Of a DNA stretch of 64,000 nt, positions 34,793 through 43,268 are shown one piece after another; position 1 is the stretch's first letter; the number at the start of each line of letters is the position of its first letter. The stretch is from Actinernus sp. WN-2022 (taxonomy: Eukaryota; Cnidaria; Anthozoa; Actiniaria; Actinernidae). The position numbers and the translations under genes were made by a program. The DNA lies in assembly GCA_030867875.1 (NCBI GenBank), contig JAOWCC010001634.1, positions 6,371,877 to 6,435,876 on the forward strand. The letters are read 5' to 3'. The notes under the pieces were generated by a model that saw only the letters and a list, made by a program, of their open reading frames with translations, did no database searches and had not been told where the DNA came from.

Positions 34793-36105
34793 ATGGACCC
34801 CGACCGCATCTGGATGACATTGCCTAGCGTGGCCAGCAGGGCTACCTTTCCCAATAACATGGGATCCCATTTTCGTATCCGTCTCCCGGAGATGTTGGTC
34901 TTGGACAGGCAGTGGGAGATGGCCCTCTGCCACCTGCAATTTCCACGCGCCTGGGATGAATTGTTCCCTCAAGAGCAAGACCGTCAATTTATACTGATCC
35001 AAGGAAAACTTCTCCAAGAAGAAGAGACCTCGACCACCCTCACCTTTGCTTCCCAGCATTTCAAAACGGTCACCGATCTGGTTCATGCACTGCGCTGGGC
35101 TTTGGTGCAAGCAGGGTTCGAAGCGATCCTCAAAACATTTGACGTCCAGGCGCAAGTCACCGATAAAACATTGGCAGGACCAGCCTGGAATTGAAACAAA
35201 CAGCGTCGGACGGGTACATTCTAGTCCTCCCCCCTCACCTGGCCTACATGATCGGTTTGCAGGACGATCCCAAAAAAGCCACCGCGCATCGCGGAGACAG
35301 GGTGAAACAACCAGGCCCCTCCACCCCGTTGATGTCCAGTTTCATGGGGATCCGTACCGGTGCGATGATCCCGGACAAACCTATCCTGATCCCCGCCTCG
35401 ATTCCGGAGAAAGATCGCACCGTGTACTGCATTGGGAACATGCCTCAATTTCAAAACCATCACAATATCAAAACAACCTTTGTGGTACCGACCGGGAACT
35501 ACGCGAATGCCAAAGCACTCCAAGCGGTCATTCCGGCCTACGCCAATGATGTGGTATGGTTTTGGGACGGCTACGCTCCTAAAGGAAAATTAAGGCTGGC
35601 CATTGAAACCCTCAAACCTTCAAATCATCTTGTCATGAGTCATTGGTTGGCCAAGCTGTTCGGGTTTGGCGACGGGCACACGCCCCAAATCTTTTCCGAT
35701 AACAAAAACAAGACCAAGTGTCCCCTGATGGGGTACCAGCCCGAGTGTTGGTCCACCTATTACTCCGGCCTGAAAATCTCGACGACCAAAGCCTACCCCC
35801 TCAACCGTGATTTTAAACACCAGCCCGTACGCAGTTTGTACGTGAACTGCGATCTGATTGAGCCGCATATCGTGGGGGATGTGAAAGCACCCTTGCTGAG
35901 GGTCGTGTCGGCCCAGGTCCCTTACAACAAGGTGGTGGAACGAGACTTTCCTGTCATGCGGTACTTTCCGCTCGCCAAAACAGTGTTTGACACGCTGGAA
36001 ATCCTTATAACCGACGAATCCGGCCAACGCATCTCATTCACCCCCACAGCGACCGTGGTGGCGACATTGGAATTTGTAAAGCGTGCTCTGAAAAGGAAAG
36101 GATGA
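34793..36105 (+). pseudogene. Minor capsid protein, single jelly-roll (penton-like), one frameshift
   Basis: The N-terminal part (34793-35194, 133 residues) has HFRIRLPEMLVLDRQWEMAL and LQFPRAW. The C-terminal part (35191-36105, 304 residues) continues in another frame with YILVLPPHLAYMIGL, LYVNCDLIEPHIVGDVKAPL, LRVV and ILITDESGQRISF. These are the recurrent motifs of the Polinton minor capsid protein, which forms the pentameric vertices of icosahedral capsids. The frame break is near 35190. The gene ends with ATGA, its stop overlapping the start of the following gene, which implies a compact late cluster. Confidence 0.82.
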
Positions 36106-36727
36106 ATTATGGAGCGTCTACGGGGACTATGGCACCGGTGCCATCTATGGGGGACGTGGTTGGCGGAGGGTCTTCGATACCTGTGTTCCATGCGCTCCCC
36201 GCCCACGCCTCCAGCCCTCAACGCACGGCCACCTCCATTCCTGTCTTCCAGGGTGGTCGGGGGCAACAAGGCGGCGGGGGACTCATCCCTATCCGTTGGA
36301 ATGAACTCGGCGGCTACGGACCGGTCAAGAATCAAAAGGGTGGGCTCTTGCCCTTAGCGCTAGCCCCTTTGGCCGCCATGGCGGGCAAAGCGCTGGCCGG
36401 CACCGTCGCGGGGGCGGTGGCTAAAAAGGAGGACAAAAGATTCTTGCTCATCTGAAAAAGAAATTTGGCAAGAGGGTGGTGAAGCAAATCGTGAAGGACA
36501 CGAGTCAAGGGGCGGCCCGTGTGCTCGGCAAGAAAACCATTAAAAAGTTAATCCAAGGCCTAGAAAAGATAGCGGGGGTAGCGCCGAAAAAGAAAAAGAC
36601 GAAGAAGCCGGTGCAGCCCACAGCCAACAAGAATAAAAGAAAGAAAAAACAGGCTCTCCCTCTCATTCCTTCGAAGGCCGTCAAGCGTGCACGTGTCGCG
36701 AGAGATATCTTTGACGACGATTATTGA
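36102..36727 (+). pseudogene. Small glycine-rich hydrophobic and basic virion protein, one frameshift
   Basis: ATG at 36102 overlaps the stop of the minor capsid gene. The first piece has GGGGLIPIRWNELGGYGPV and a hydrophobic Gly/Ala segment (GGLLPLALAPLAAMAGKALA). The frame then moves near 36425, and the second piece, to TAA 36727, is basic with KQIVKDTSQGAARVLGKK, KKKKTKKP and an acidic end RDIFDDDY. This position between penton and major capsid genes is usual for Polinton small proteins that resemble adenovirus core or membrane-lytic proteins in composition. The specific role here is inferred. Confidence 0.6.
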
Positions 36728-36732
36728 ACACC

Positions 36733-37797
36733 ATGACTACGGTCGCAGGCATGGGCAAACCGCCCCTGCCCAACATGTTGGGCGGCTACAACACCCATTT
36801 GGATTTTTTCGGCAAGGAATTGGCCCAAGCGGTCGAAGAACGAGGCTATTGGTCGGAGCACGCTCCCAAATCGGCCCTCTTGCCCGGGTCGCCCGTGGAA
36901 TTTTATCTCCCCGCCAGTCCCTATTACACCGTGCTGCCTAGAAGTTACTTCAAGGTGACGGCCAACCTCGTGAAAGCCAACGGAGAGAATTTGACCACCG
37001 ATTTGAAGCTGGGACCCGTCAACAATTGGTGTCATTCCCTCTGGTCGCAAATAGACATGGCCTTGAACGGGGAATGGATGACCATGAGCACCAAAACCTA
37101 CCCCTACAAAGCCTACCTCAGCACCCTGCTCAACTATACCCCAGACGCCAAGAAATCCTACCTGACCGCGGGGCTGTACTACAAAGACGCGGCCGGCTCC
37201 ATGGATGTTTTCGCCATCGACGGGGCCAACACAGGGTTGAATGTGAGGGCGGCCTACACGGGGACAGCAAAGTGGTGGAACTGACCGGGATGTTTTACAT
37301 CGACGCAGCCTTCGCCAACAAACTGCTCCTCAACGGAGTGCCCCTAGAATTCCGCCTTACCCCAGCCAGCAACGCCTTCGCCCTCATGGGGAACAGTGCG
37401 GCGGCGGAAGCGGCCGGGAATGACCCGCGCGTTTGGGATGACCCGCGCGACGGTCAAGATCGACGGCACACCCACCCCCTTCTCCCGCCTCGAATTTGCG
37501 ACTGGGAAAACCCTGGACGGTTACAATACCTTGTTCCTGTCCCAAGGGGCCATGAGCGCCAACCATGGGATTGACATTACCCGGACCGATTGGGACAAGG
37601 GGTACGCCATCCTGTGTTTTGACTTCACCCCGGACGGCAGTGGCAGCGCCTCGCACATGAACATACAACAGTACGGGACGTTGGGCATCCGGCTTCAGTT
37701 TGCGGCAGGCGTTACCGAGACCCTATCCGTGTACGTGAACTGCGAGTTTGACGCCGCGTACGAAATCAACAGCAGCCGAGAAGTGAAAAAGTTCTAA
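36733..37797 (+). pseudogene. Major capsid protein, double jelly-roll, two frameshifts
   Basis: ATG at 36733 (MTTVAGMGKPPLPNMLGGYN). The first piece holds motifs typical of Polinton major capsid proteins: VNNWCHSLWSQIDMALNG, KTYPYKAYLSTLLNYTPDAK and AGLYYKDAAGSMD. The frame shifts by one near 37275, giving GMFYIDAAFANKLLLNGV, and shifts back near 37400, giving YNTLFLSQGAMSANHGIDI and VYVNCEFDAAYEINSSREVK before TAA at 37797. Total coding span is about 355 codons, short of the 450-600 usual for the family. Near the second break, 13 of 14 bases (GATGACCCGCGCG-like) are repeated at 18-bp spacing. The protein builds the hexameric capsomers. Confidence 0.88.
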
Positions 37798-37807
37798 GCC
37801 GTGGGGG

Positions 37808-38342
37808 ATGACCACCTACACGTCGCAATTGACGTTCTTGGCCCGTCACGATGGTGCTCCGCGCCTCGTTTCGGGGTGTGTTTCCCATGGACCTACGGCC
37901 CCGCCGCGTGACCCGCCCCGCCTCGTTCATTCTCAATACCGACAACGCCGACGGCCCAGGCATCCATTGGTTGGCCTATTATTTTCCGCGCCAAGGCCTG
38001 AATGAATTCTTCGACTTTCCCGCCTCTTATTACGGGTTGCAAGAGTACGTGCGGTAGGGGAACGCCCAGCATAGGGAAAACAACGTGATGTTGCAAGGGA
38101 ACAAGTCCAACGTGTGCGGCAGTTATTGCCTGTACTACCTCCTGCGCCGAGCCCACGGACGGACCCTGTCGGAGGTCCTGCAGAACGTCAGGCAGTGGAA
38201 GACCAAGACAACCAGGGACCGGGCCCTCAAAGCCTGGCAGCGCCAGTACCAGCGCCGGGGTGTGGCGCAGTGGCAGCGGCAAGACAGTTTTCTTCACGAT
38301 CAATGTGTTATCAGTTTGAGAGAAACTAAAAAAATTATATAA
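37808..38342 (+). pseudogene. Adenain-like maturation cysteine protease, frameshift plus one stop
   Basis: Start MTTYTSQLTFLARHD at 37808, with a frame change near 37850. The next piece has FRGVFPMDLRPRR, the catalytic-histidine region GPGIHWLAYYF and the acidic partner region FDFPASYYG. A single in-frame TAG at 38055-38057 interrupts it, and the same frame resumes with the catalytic-cysteine motif SNVCGSYCLYYLL. The order His, acidic, Cys matches adenovirus-type (C5) proteases that cleave capsid precursors in Polintons. The gene sits between major capsid and ATPase genes, which is the usual order. Confidence 0.85.
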
Positions 38343-38361
38343 AACAAGGAAACCCACCTCA

Positions 38362-39030
38362 ATGGATGTCCGTTTCCAAGCGCCCTGCAATATCTTGATC
38401 ACGGGTCAGAGTCAATCGGGGAAAACGGTGTTCACCGAAAGACTCCTGCACCACGCGAAATCCCATTTTACCCACGCACCCCTCACGATCGTGTATTGCT
38501 ATGGCAGCGCCTGGCAACCCCGTTTCACCGCCATGCAAAAACAATTGGGAGTGAAATTTGTGGAGGGGCTTCCCGACGACCCGTACGCCCCCTTTCGCGG
38601 CAAGCCGGGCCTCTTGATCCTGAACGATTTGATGAAAGAAGGCTCCAAGGATGAGCGGGTGGTGGACCTGTTCACCAAAGGCTCGCACCACCACAGCATT
38701 TCCGTGCTGTACCTGACCCAGAACATTTCCCCCCCAGGCAAGTACACGCGCACCATTTCCATCAACGCGCACTACCTGGTGGCTTTTAAAAACGCTCGGG
38801 ATTCGTTGCAAGTCCGGAAATTGTCCGAGCAAGCCTTTCCGGGGCAAGTGCCGGCATTGATGCGGGCCTACCAGGACGCACCCCAGTACCCCGCCCCAAA
38901 TCCGGTTGCGCACCAACATTTTCTCCGAGGAGGGGAAACAGCATCACGCCTACGTGCTGGAGGAGGATCAAAAGGGGGCAGGACTTTGGACAGAACTGAA
39001 GAAGGAAATTACCCCCATGCTAAAACCTAG
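38362..39030 (+). pseudogene. Packaging ATPase (FtsK/A32-like), C-terminal frameshift
   Basis: Start MDVRFQAPCNILITGQSQSG at 38362. Walker A is GQSQSGKT at residues 15-22, Walker B is LLILND with Asp89, and ISVLYLTQNI follows about 35 residues later. The core (to about residue 170, RAYQDA) is clean. At about 38880 the family-typical C-terminal motif LRTNIFSEEGK appears in a different frame, so a small indel has displaced the end. A short segment before that motif also seems to be missing. The protein pumps DNA into the preformed capsid. Confidence 0.88.
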
Positions 39031-39274
39031 CCTTGACGTTATGGGCAACATCGGCAAAGCGATGTACCACCAACGAGGAAAGCCACATTTTTTTGCCAAC
39101 ACCGCCAAAACGATGCAACAACAACTACGAAAGAGCCAACAACAAGGAGGCTCCAAGAAGAAGAAGGCGGCTAAAAGAGCGAAAAAGCCAAAGGACAGCG
39201 CCCCGCCCCAAGGCCTTCGTGGAGCGGTGTGGAAAAGGCCCAACAAAAAATCAATCAGGGCAACGCGGGGGTGA
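39017..39274 (+). CDS. Small basic protein, unknown
   Basis: ATG at 39017, 85 residues, in the frame of the displaced ATPase tail. It contains GNIGKAMYHQRGKPHFFANT, a glutamine/lysine-rich middle and two Lys/Arg clusters (KKKKAAKRAKK, KRPNKKS). It is either an independent DNA-binding core protein or an extension of the ATPase C-terminus. No family is recognised. Confidence 0.35.
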   Translation: MLKPSLDVMGNIGKAMYHQRGKPHFFANTAKTMQQQLRKSQQQGGSKKKKAAKRAKKPKDSAPPQGLRGAVWKRPNKKSIRATRG

Positions 39275-39320
39275 TTTACAGTGGAACAAACGTGTCCAAA
39301 AGGGAATCCGTTCAGTTGTG

Positions 39321-39692
39321 ATGATGGCCTCCCCCTCGCTTCAACGAAGCGCCACGTTCCTCCGACAATTTGCCAAAGCGGATCTCGGTCAGAAAAAGAA
39401 ACTCATCCGGGCCGCGAGCCAAAATCAAATCAACGCCGTCAGCGAAGTGGTGCACAACGCCTTGCTCGGAACTTTTCCGATAGGCGCCCGTGCGAAGAAA
39501 AATTTTGCCCCCATCAAGGCGAAACTTCGAAAAATAGCCAACAAGGCCCTGCCGCCGGCCGTGAGGAAAAGGATTCTGCTCTCCTCCTCGACGGCGTTGC
39601 AGAAAGCCAAGCTTAAAAAGGCCGTTGGCCAGCGAGGAGGGTTCATTTTCACGACCGCCGCCCTCATTGCCGCAGCCGTTCTTGCTGCCTAA
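39321..39692 (+). CDS. Small helical Polinton protein with hydrophobic C-terminus
   Basis: ATG at 39321, 123 residues, intact. Helical pattern ATFLRQFAKADLGQKKKLIR, QINAVSEVVHNALLGTFPI, then a basic region (KKNFAPIKAKLRKIANKALP) and a terminal Gly/Ala hydrophobic stretch (GGFIFTTAALIAAAVLAA). From memory, proteins of this layout recur in Polintons and adintoviruses. The amphipathic basic part followed by a hydrophobic tail would suit a membrane-active virion protein, but the function is inferred. Downstream genes follow without clear promoters. Confidence 0.6.
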   Translation: MMASPSLQRSATFLRQFAKADLGQKKKLIRAASQNQINAVSEVVHNALLGTFPIGARAKKNFAPIKAKLRKIANKALPPAVRKRILLSSSTALQKAKLKKAVGQRGGFIFTTAALIAAAVLAA

Positions 39693-39735
39693 GCCGTGGC
39701 CGCTGGCGCCATCAGTGGAGGGGTGGTCTACGGAG

Positions 39736-39845
39736 TCAAGAAAGCTCTGGAGCAAGCCGGAGGGGTCGTTGCGCCGGAGGGTACGTTGTTCAGTAGAGGG
39801 TTAAGTTTAAGGGTCAAGAAAGAGCTGGAGCAAGCCGGAGGGTAT
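39736..39845 (+). repeat. Direct repeat, about 27 bp, twice
   Basis: GTCAAGAAAG followed by CTGGAGCAAGCCGGAGG occurs at 39736 and again at 39812, with two mismatches and 76-bp spacing. Both encode a VKK-LEQAGG-like peptide in an open frame that lacks an ATG before 39930. Confidence 0.75.
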
Positions 39846-39929
39846 AGGGCTCCAGGGTACCCGACGACAAAATACCCTTCCCCGGAAGAGCACGCCCAAG
39901 AACTGAGTCAACCTTATATCTGGTCCTGC

Positions 39930-40178
39930 ATGGTCCAAAAAATCCGCAACTTGCCGGCGCCCGCGGGTACGGACCCGGCCCGGTGGCAGTTGTTTTTAGC
40001 CCGCCTGCGAAAAAGACAACGCCAAATCGTGCCAGGTAAAAAAGTCAGCAGGGCCGTCCGGGCGGCGAAGCAAATCCGAAGAAAGTATAAGACACGGCCG
40101 CAGAAGAAGAAATCCCAGACAGGGGAAAAGGAAGCGGTCCCCACACCATCCTCCAGCCCCAGAAGGAATTTTCCGTGA
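39930..40178 (+). CDS. Small basic protein, divergent paralogue of the duplicated basic proteins
   Basis: ATG at 39930, 82 residues. The frame is open upstream to 39696 without an ATG. The C-terminal half has GKKVSRAVRAAKQIRRKYK followed by KKKSQTG, matching GKKASRSARAVKQIQKKYK and KKKKAQTG in the proteins at 40996 and 42570. It is therefore a third member of a small Lys/Arg-rich family within the same element. Likely DNA-condensing core protein by composition only. Confidence 0.55.
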   Translation: MVQKIRNLPAPAGTDPARWQLFLARLRKRQRQIVPGKKVSRAVRAAKQIRRKYKTRPQKKKSQTGEKEAVPTPSSSPRRNFP

Positions 40179-40182
40179 CGCG

Positions 40183-40976
40183 ATGGGAAGTGCAGCGACA
40201 CCCGCGCAAACGAAAAAAGCGATGAAAGAGGCCGAGGCGGCCAATCCCATGCGCATGGTCTTCGTACCGAAGAGTCTACGCGGTGGTTGGAACAACAGCT
40301 TCGTGTGGACACGACCAAAAGGGTTAAAGTGCTCAGTCAGTACCAAAAGGCCATGGCGCAGGTCCTAGAAACCCCAGTGCCGACCAGTTTCAAGATTTAC
40401 TACAAAAATACGTACGACGTCGCGAAACCATTGAGCCTAGCCCCTTCACGGCCGTGGCGGCAAAAGTGTTAACTCAGAGCCAAAGGGGCGCTTTACGCCG
40501 CGTACCCCCCTCCAGCAAACCTTTAGCGTCGGTGCTGGTCAATCTGTTGAAGTTGAAAGGAGCGCTGAAAATTTCCTGGAATGCGCAAGGGGAAGTGAAA
40601 CTCTACGGCAAACCCCTGCCGGGCAGTCAAATCGCCGATCTGTTTAAAGAGGCTGTGCATCCTTCTTCCACCGGACGTCGCCCGGCTACCGTGATTTCAT
40701 GCATTTCTAGCGGAAGAAAAAAATCCTAAACATCTCGTCCGCCACCCACGCGATCTGATCTCCAAGAAGAAAGAGTACACGCCCCGTCCTAAACGAACCG
40801 CCGCGCTTCAAGAAGAGCCCCTACTATCCACCCCCTACAAAGATGTCTCGCCCCGCCGAGAGGAAACACCGTTCTCCAGGACCCCCTACAAAGCCTTCCC
40901 CCGTGGGGGCAGCCGCCGCCTCTCTTTTGGCAGAGGCCCCGCAGAAAAACCGCCTTTAAATTGGCGTCCTTTTTAA
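40183..40976 (+). pseudogene. Conserved Polinton protein (GxLKISW...GSQIADL), frameshifted, in duplicate copy 1
   Basis: Open pieces in three frames: 40183 onward (AEAANPMRMVFVPKS), 40290-40450 (VDTTKRVKVLSQYQKAMAQV), and 40454-40729 with ALRRVPPSSKPLASVLVNLL, LKISWNAQGEVKLYGKPL and PGSQIADLFKEAVHPS. A one-base deletion near 40670 relative to copy 2 shifts the end. A further open stretch to about 40976 (KEYTPRPKRTAALQEEPLL, SRRLSFGRGP) is conserved in both copies and probably formed the C-terminus. The ISW-GE and GS-IADL pattern looks, from memory, like a small ORF recurrent in metazoan Polintons. Role unknown. Confidence 0.6.
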
Positions 40977-40995
40977 ACCCTCCTTCATTAACGCC

Positions 40996-41340
40996 ATGGC
41001 ACGAACGCTAACGAGACCCTCGGGGAAGGGACAAGACCCCTGGCAACGCCGTGTCGCCCACGCGAACGCAGGGAAGAGGATAGTCCGCCAAACCGTGACG
41101 GGTAAAAAAGCCAGCAGGAGCGCCCGGGCAGTAAAGCAAATACAGAAAAAGTATAAGGCGCAGCAGCAAAAGAAAAAGAAAGCCCAGACAGGGGGGACGC
41201 AAACGGTCCGCAAGATCACGTCACGCAAATCGAAAGATGGCCGTACCGAAACGACGACCCGAACGACGACCACGTCGGGTAAGCGCCAAGGCAAGAGTAT
41301 CAGCCGGTGGAATGTCAAACACCTGAAGAAAAAGACTTAA
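40996..41340 (+). CDS. Lys/Arg/Thr-rich basic protein (copy 1)
   Basis: ATG at 40996 (MARTLTRPSGKGQDPWQRRV), 114 residues, intact. About one third of residues are Lys or Arg, with GKKASRSARAVKQIQKKYK, QQQKKKKAQTG and a Thr/Arg-rich tail (TETTTRTTTTSGKRQ). The composition is that of viral DNA-packaging core proteins. Copy 2 at 42570 lacks five residues of the Thr run. A more divergent paralogue is at 39930. Confidence 0.65.
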   Translation: MARTLTRPSGKGQDPWQRRVAHANAGKRIVRQTVTGKKASRSARAVKQIQKKYKAQQQKKKKAQTGGTQTVRKITSRKSKDGRTETTTRTTTTSGKRQGKSISRWNVKHLKKKT

Positions 41341-41387
41341 AGAAAAAAAAAGACTCATTACTCGTTGCTCTTCAAGCTGTGGACGTC

Positions 41388-41633
41388 ATGGGTCTAGATA
41401 TTACTTTCTATGGAGCTTATGAAGGCGGCGATGTCATTGTTGGCGAGTGCCACATGTGCTATTCTACGTTTGGTAACTGGATGGAAGATTACCTGAGCGA
41501 AGGCGAAAGGAAGCAGTATGTGCTGAGCGACTGCCAAGGAACATATTATGGATTCTATGTGGAGTTGGTCTATGATATTTGTATTTGGGAAGGATTCCTG
41601 CGCAAGCATACAAGATGGAGTTCCTCTAAATAA
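41388..41633 (+). CDS. Small protein MGLDITFYG..., unknown (copy 1)
   Basis: ATG at 41388, 81 residues ending at TAA 41631-41633, which overlaps an AATAAA poly(A) signal. Residues include VGECHMCYSTFGNWMEDYLS and ICIWEGFLRKH, acidic overall, with two Cys in a C-x2-C arrangement. Small phage and bacterial proteins that begin MGLDI or MGLDM exist, but similarity beyond that is not evident to me. Copy 2 has lost about 29 bp in the middle. Confidence 0.45.
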   Translation: MGLDITFYGAYEGGDVIVGECHMCYSTFGNWMEDYLSEGERKQYVLSDCQGTYYGFYVELVYDICIWEGFLRKHTRWSSSK

Positions 41634-41723
41634 AAGACTGAGACTTTGGTATCACAGCTCAAAGGAACTGAACCATTTATTACAATAAAAAAATGTCCTC
41701 TAGAGTGGAGTCTTTTTGTTTTC

Positions 41724-42032
41724 TTAGTAGCCGTAAGGGTAGCTCTGGTACCCGTAGAGCACCCTCTTGTCGTAGACCACCTTGAAGCTCTTGGTCTCTG
41801 GGCGGGTGTGCAACGTCCTGTCTTGGGTGTTGCGGTGGATGGCGTGCGGCGTCACCACCGTACGTGTGGGTTACCCCTGGCCTTGCACCATGGCTACCAT
41901 GGTCGCGAGGTTCACGATCGCCCGATTTCTCACGTTGAGGCGTAGTCCTTTCACTTTGCAGACGACGCGGCCTTGACTCGTTTCGTACCCGTAACTCTTG
42001 GGCCCGGTACAGGCAAAACGGACAATGTGTTC
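41724..42032 (-). pseudogene. DNA polymerase B C-terminal fragment, duplicate copy 1
   Basis: Minus-strand relic from the duplication junction to TAA at 41724-41726, ending in SYPYGY-like residues. It corresponds to the last 100 or so residues of the fragment at 43269-43690 and lacks the catalytic motif. Convergent with the small gene at 41388. An AATAAA on each strand lies in 41630-41690. Confidence 0.75.
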
Positions 42033-42550
42033 GGCAAAAGTGTTAACCCAGAGCCAAAGGGCGCTTTACGCCGCGTACCCCCCTCCAGCAAACCTTTAGC
42101 GTCGGTGCTGGTCAATCTGTTGAAGTTGAAAGGAGCGCAGAAAATTTCCTGGAATGCGCAAGGGGAAGTGAAACTCTACGGGCAAACCCTGCCGGGCAGT
42201 CAAATCGCCGATCTGATTGAAGAGGCTGTGCATCCTTCTTCCACCCGGACGTCGCCCGGCTACCGTGATTTCATGCAATTTCTAGAGGAAGAAAAAGTTC
42301 TAAAGATCTCGTCCGCCACCCCAGCGATCTGATCTCCAAGAAGAAAGAGTACACGCCCCGTCCTAAACGAACCGCCGCGCTTCAAGAAGAGCCCCTACTA
42401 CCCACCCCCTACGAAGATCTCCCGCCCCGCCGAGAAGAAACACCGTTCTCCAGGACCCCCTACAAAGCCTTCCCCCGTGGCGGCAGCCGCCGCCTCTCTT
42501 TTGGCAGAGGCCCCGCAGAAAAACCGCCTTTAAATTGGCGTCCTTTTTAA
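41973..42550 (+). pseudogene. Conserved Polinton protein (GxQKISW...GSQIADL), copy 2
   Basis: Copy 2 of the gene at 40183-40976, beginning within the unit, so it lacks the original N-terminus. The open frame has RVPPSSKPLASVLVNLLKL, ISWNAQGEVKLYGQTL, GSQIADLIEEAVHPS and PGYRDFMQFLEEEKVLKISS, then TGA at 42332. The conserved downstream stretch KEYTPRPKRTAALQEEPLL follows in another frame to about 42550. This copy retains the base lost in copy 1. Confidence 0.55.
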
Positions 42551-42569
42551 ACCACCCTTCATTAACGCC

Positions 42570-42899
42570 ATGGCACGAACGCTAATGAGACCCTCGGGGA
42601 TGGGACAAGCCCCCTGGCAACGCCGTGTCGCCCACGCGAACGCAGGGAAGAGGATAGTCCGCCAAACCGTGACGGGTAAAAAAGCCAGCAGGAGCGCCCG
42701 GGCGGTAAAGCAAATACAGAAAAAGTATAAGGCGCAGCGGCAAAAGAAAAAGAAAGCCCAGACAGGGGGGACGCAAACGGTCCGCAAGATCACGTCACGC
42801 AAATCGAAAGATGGCCGTACCGAAACGACCACGTCGGGTAAGCGCCAAGGCAAGAGTATCAGCCGGTGGAACGTCAAACACCTGAAGAAAAAGACTTAA
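42570..42899 (+). CDS. Lys/Arg/Thr-rich basic protein (copy 2)
   Basis: 109 residues, intact, starting MARTLMRPSGMGQAPWQRRV. Nearly identical to the copy-1 protein with a shortened Thr/Arg tail. Both copies remaining open while nearby genes are broken may reflect recent duplication rather than selection. Confidence 0.6.
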   Translation: MARTLMRPSGMGQAPWQRRVAHANAGKRIVRQTVTGKKASRSARAVKQIQKKYKAQRQKKKKAQTGGTQTVRKITSRKSKDGRTETTTSGKRQGKSISRWNVKHLKKKT

Positions 42900-42945
42900 A
42901 GAAAAAAAAGACTCATTACTCGTTGCTCTTCAAGCTGTGAACGTC

Positions 42946-43175
42946 ATGGGTCTAGATATTACTTTCTATGGAGCTGATGAAGGCGGCGATGTCATTGTTG
43001 GCGAGTGCCACATGTGCTATTCTACGTTTGGTAACTGGATGGAAGATTACCTGAGCGAAGGCGAAAGGAAGCAGTATGTGCTGAGATGTGGAGTTGGTCT
43101 ATGATATTTGTATTTGGGAAGGATTCCTGCGCAAGCATACAAGTATCAAGCCTTACAAGATGGAGTTCCTCTAAA
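42946..43175 (+). pseudogene. Small protein MGLDITFYG..., disrupted copy 2
   Basis: Starts like copy 1 (MGLDITFYGADEGGDVIVGE) but the 29-bp deletion near 43086 shifts the frame, and a short insertion lies near the end. The AATAAA after CTCTAAATAAAAGG is kept. Confidence 0.6.
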
Positions 43176-43268
43176 TAAAAGGCTGAGACTTTGGTATCAC
43201 AGCTCAAAGGAACTGAACCATTTATTACAATAACAAAATGTCCTCTAGAGTCGAGTCTCTTTGTTTTC

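Larger units (their letters stand above)
40459..42032 (+). repeat. 1.57-kb tandem duplication inside the element, copy 1
   Basis: Matches 42033-43587 over its whole length with about 3-5% differences and several small indels. The junction at 42032/42033 joins GACAATGTGTTCG (polymerase fragment, minus strand) to GCAAAAGTGTTAAC (start of the repeated unit). Confidence 0.95.

Noticed and set aside
38359..38919. 186-residue minus-strand ORF opposite the ATPase
   Set aside because: The plus strand has Walker A and B motifs at the right spacing. The minus frame is a composition artefact.
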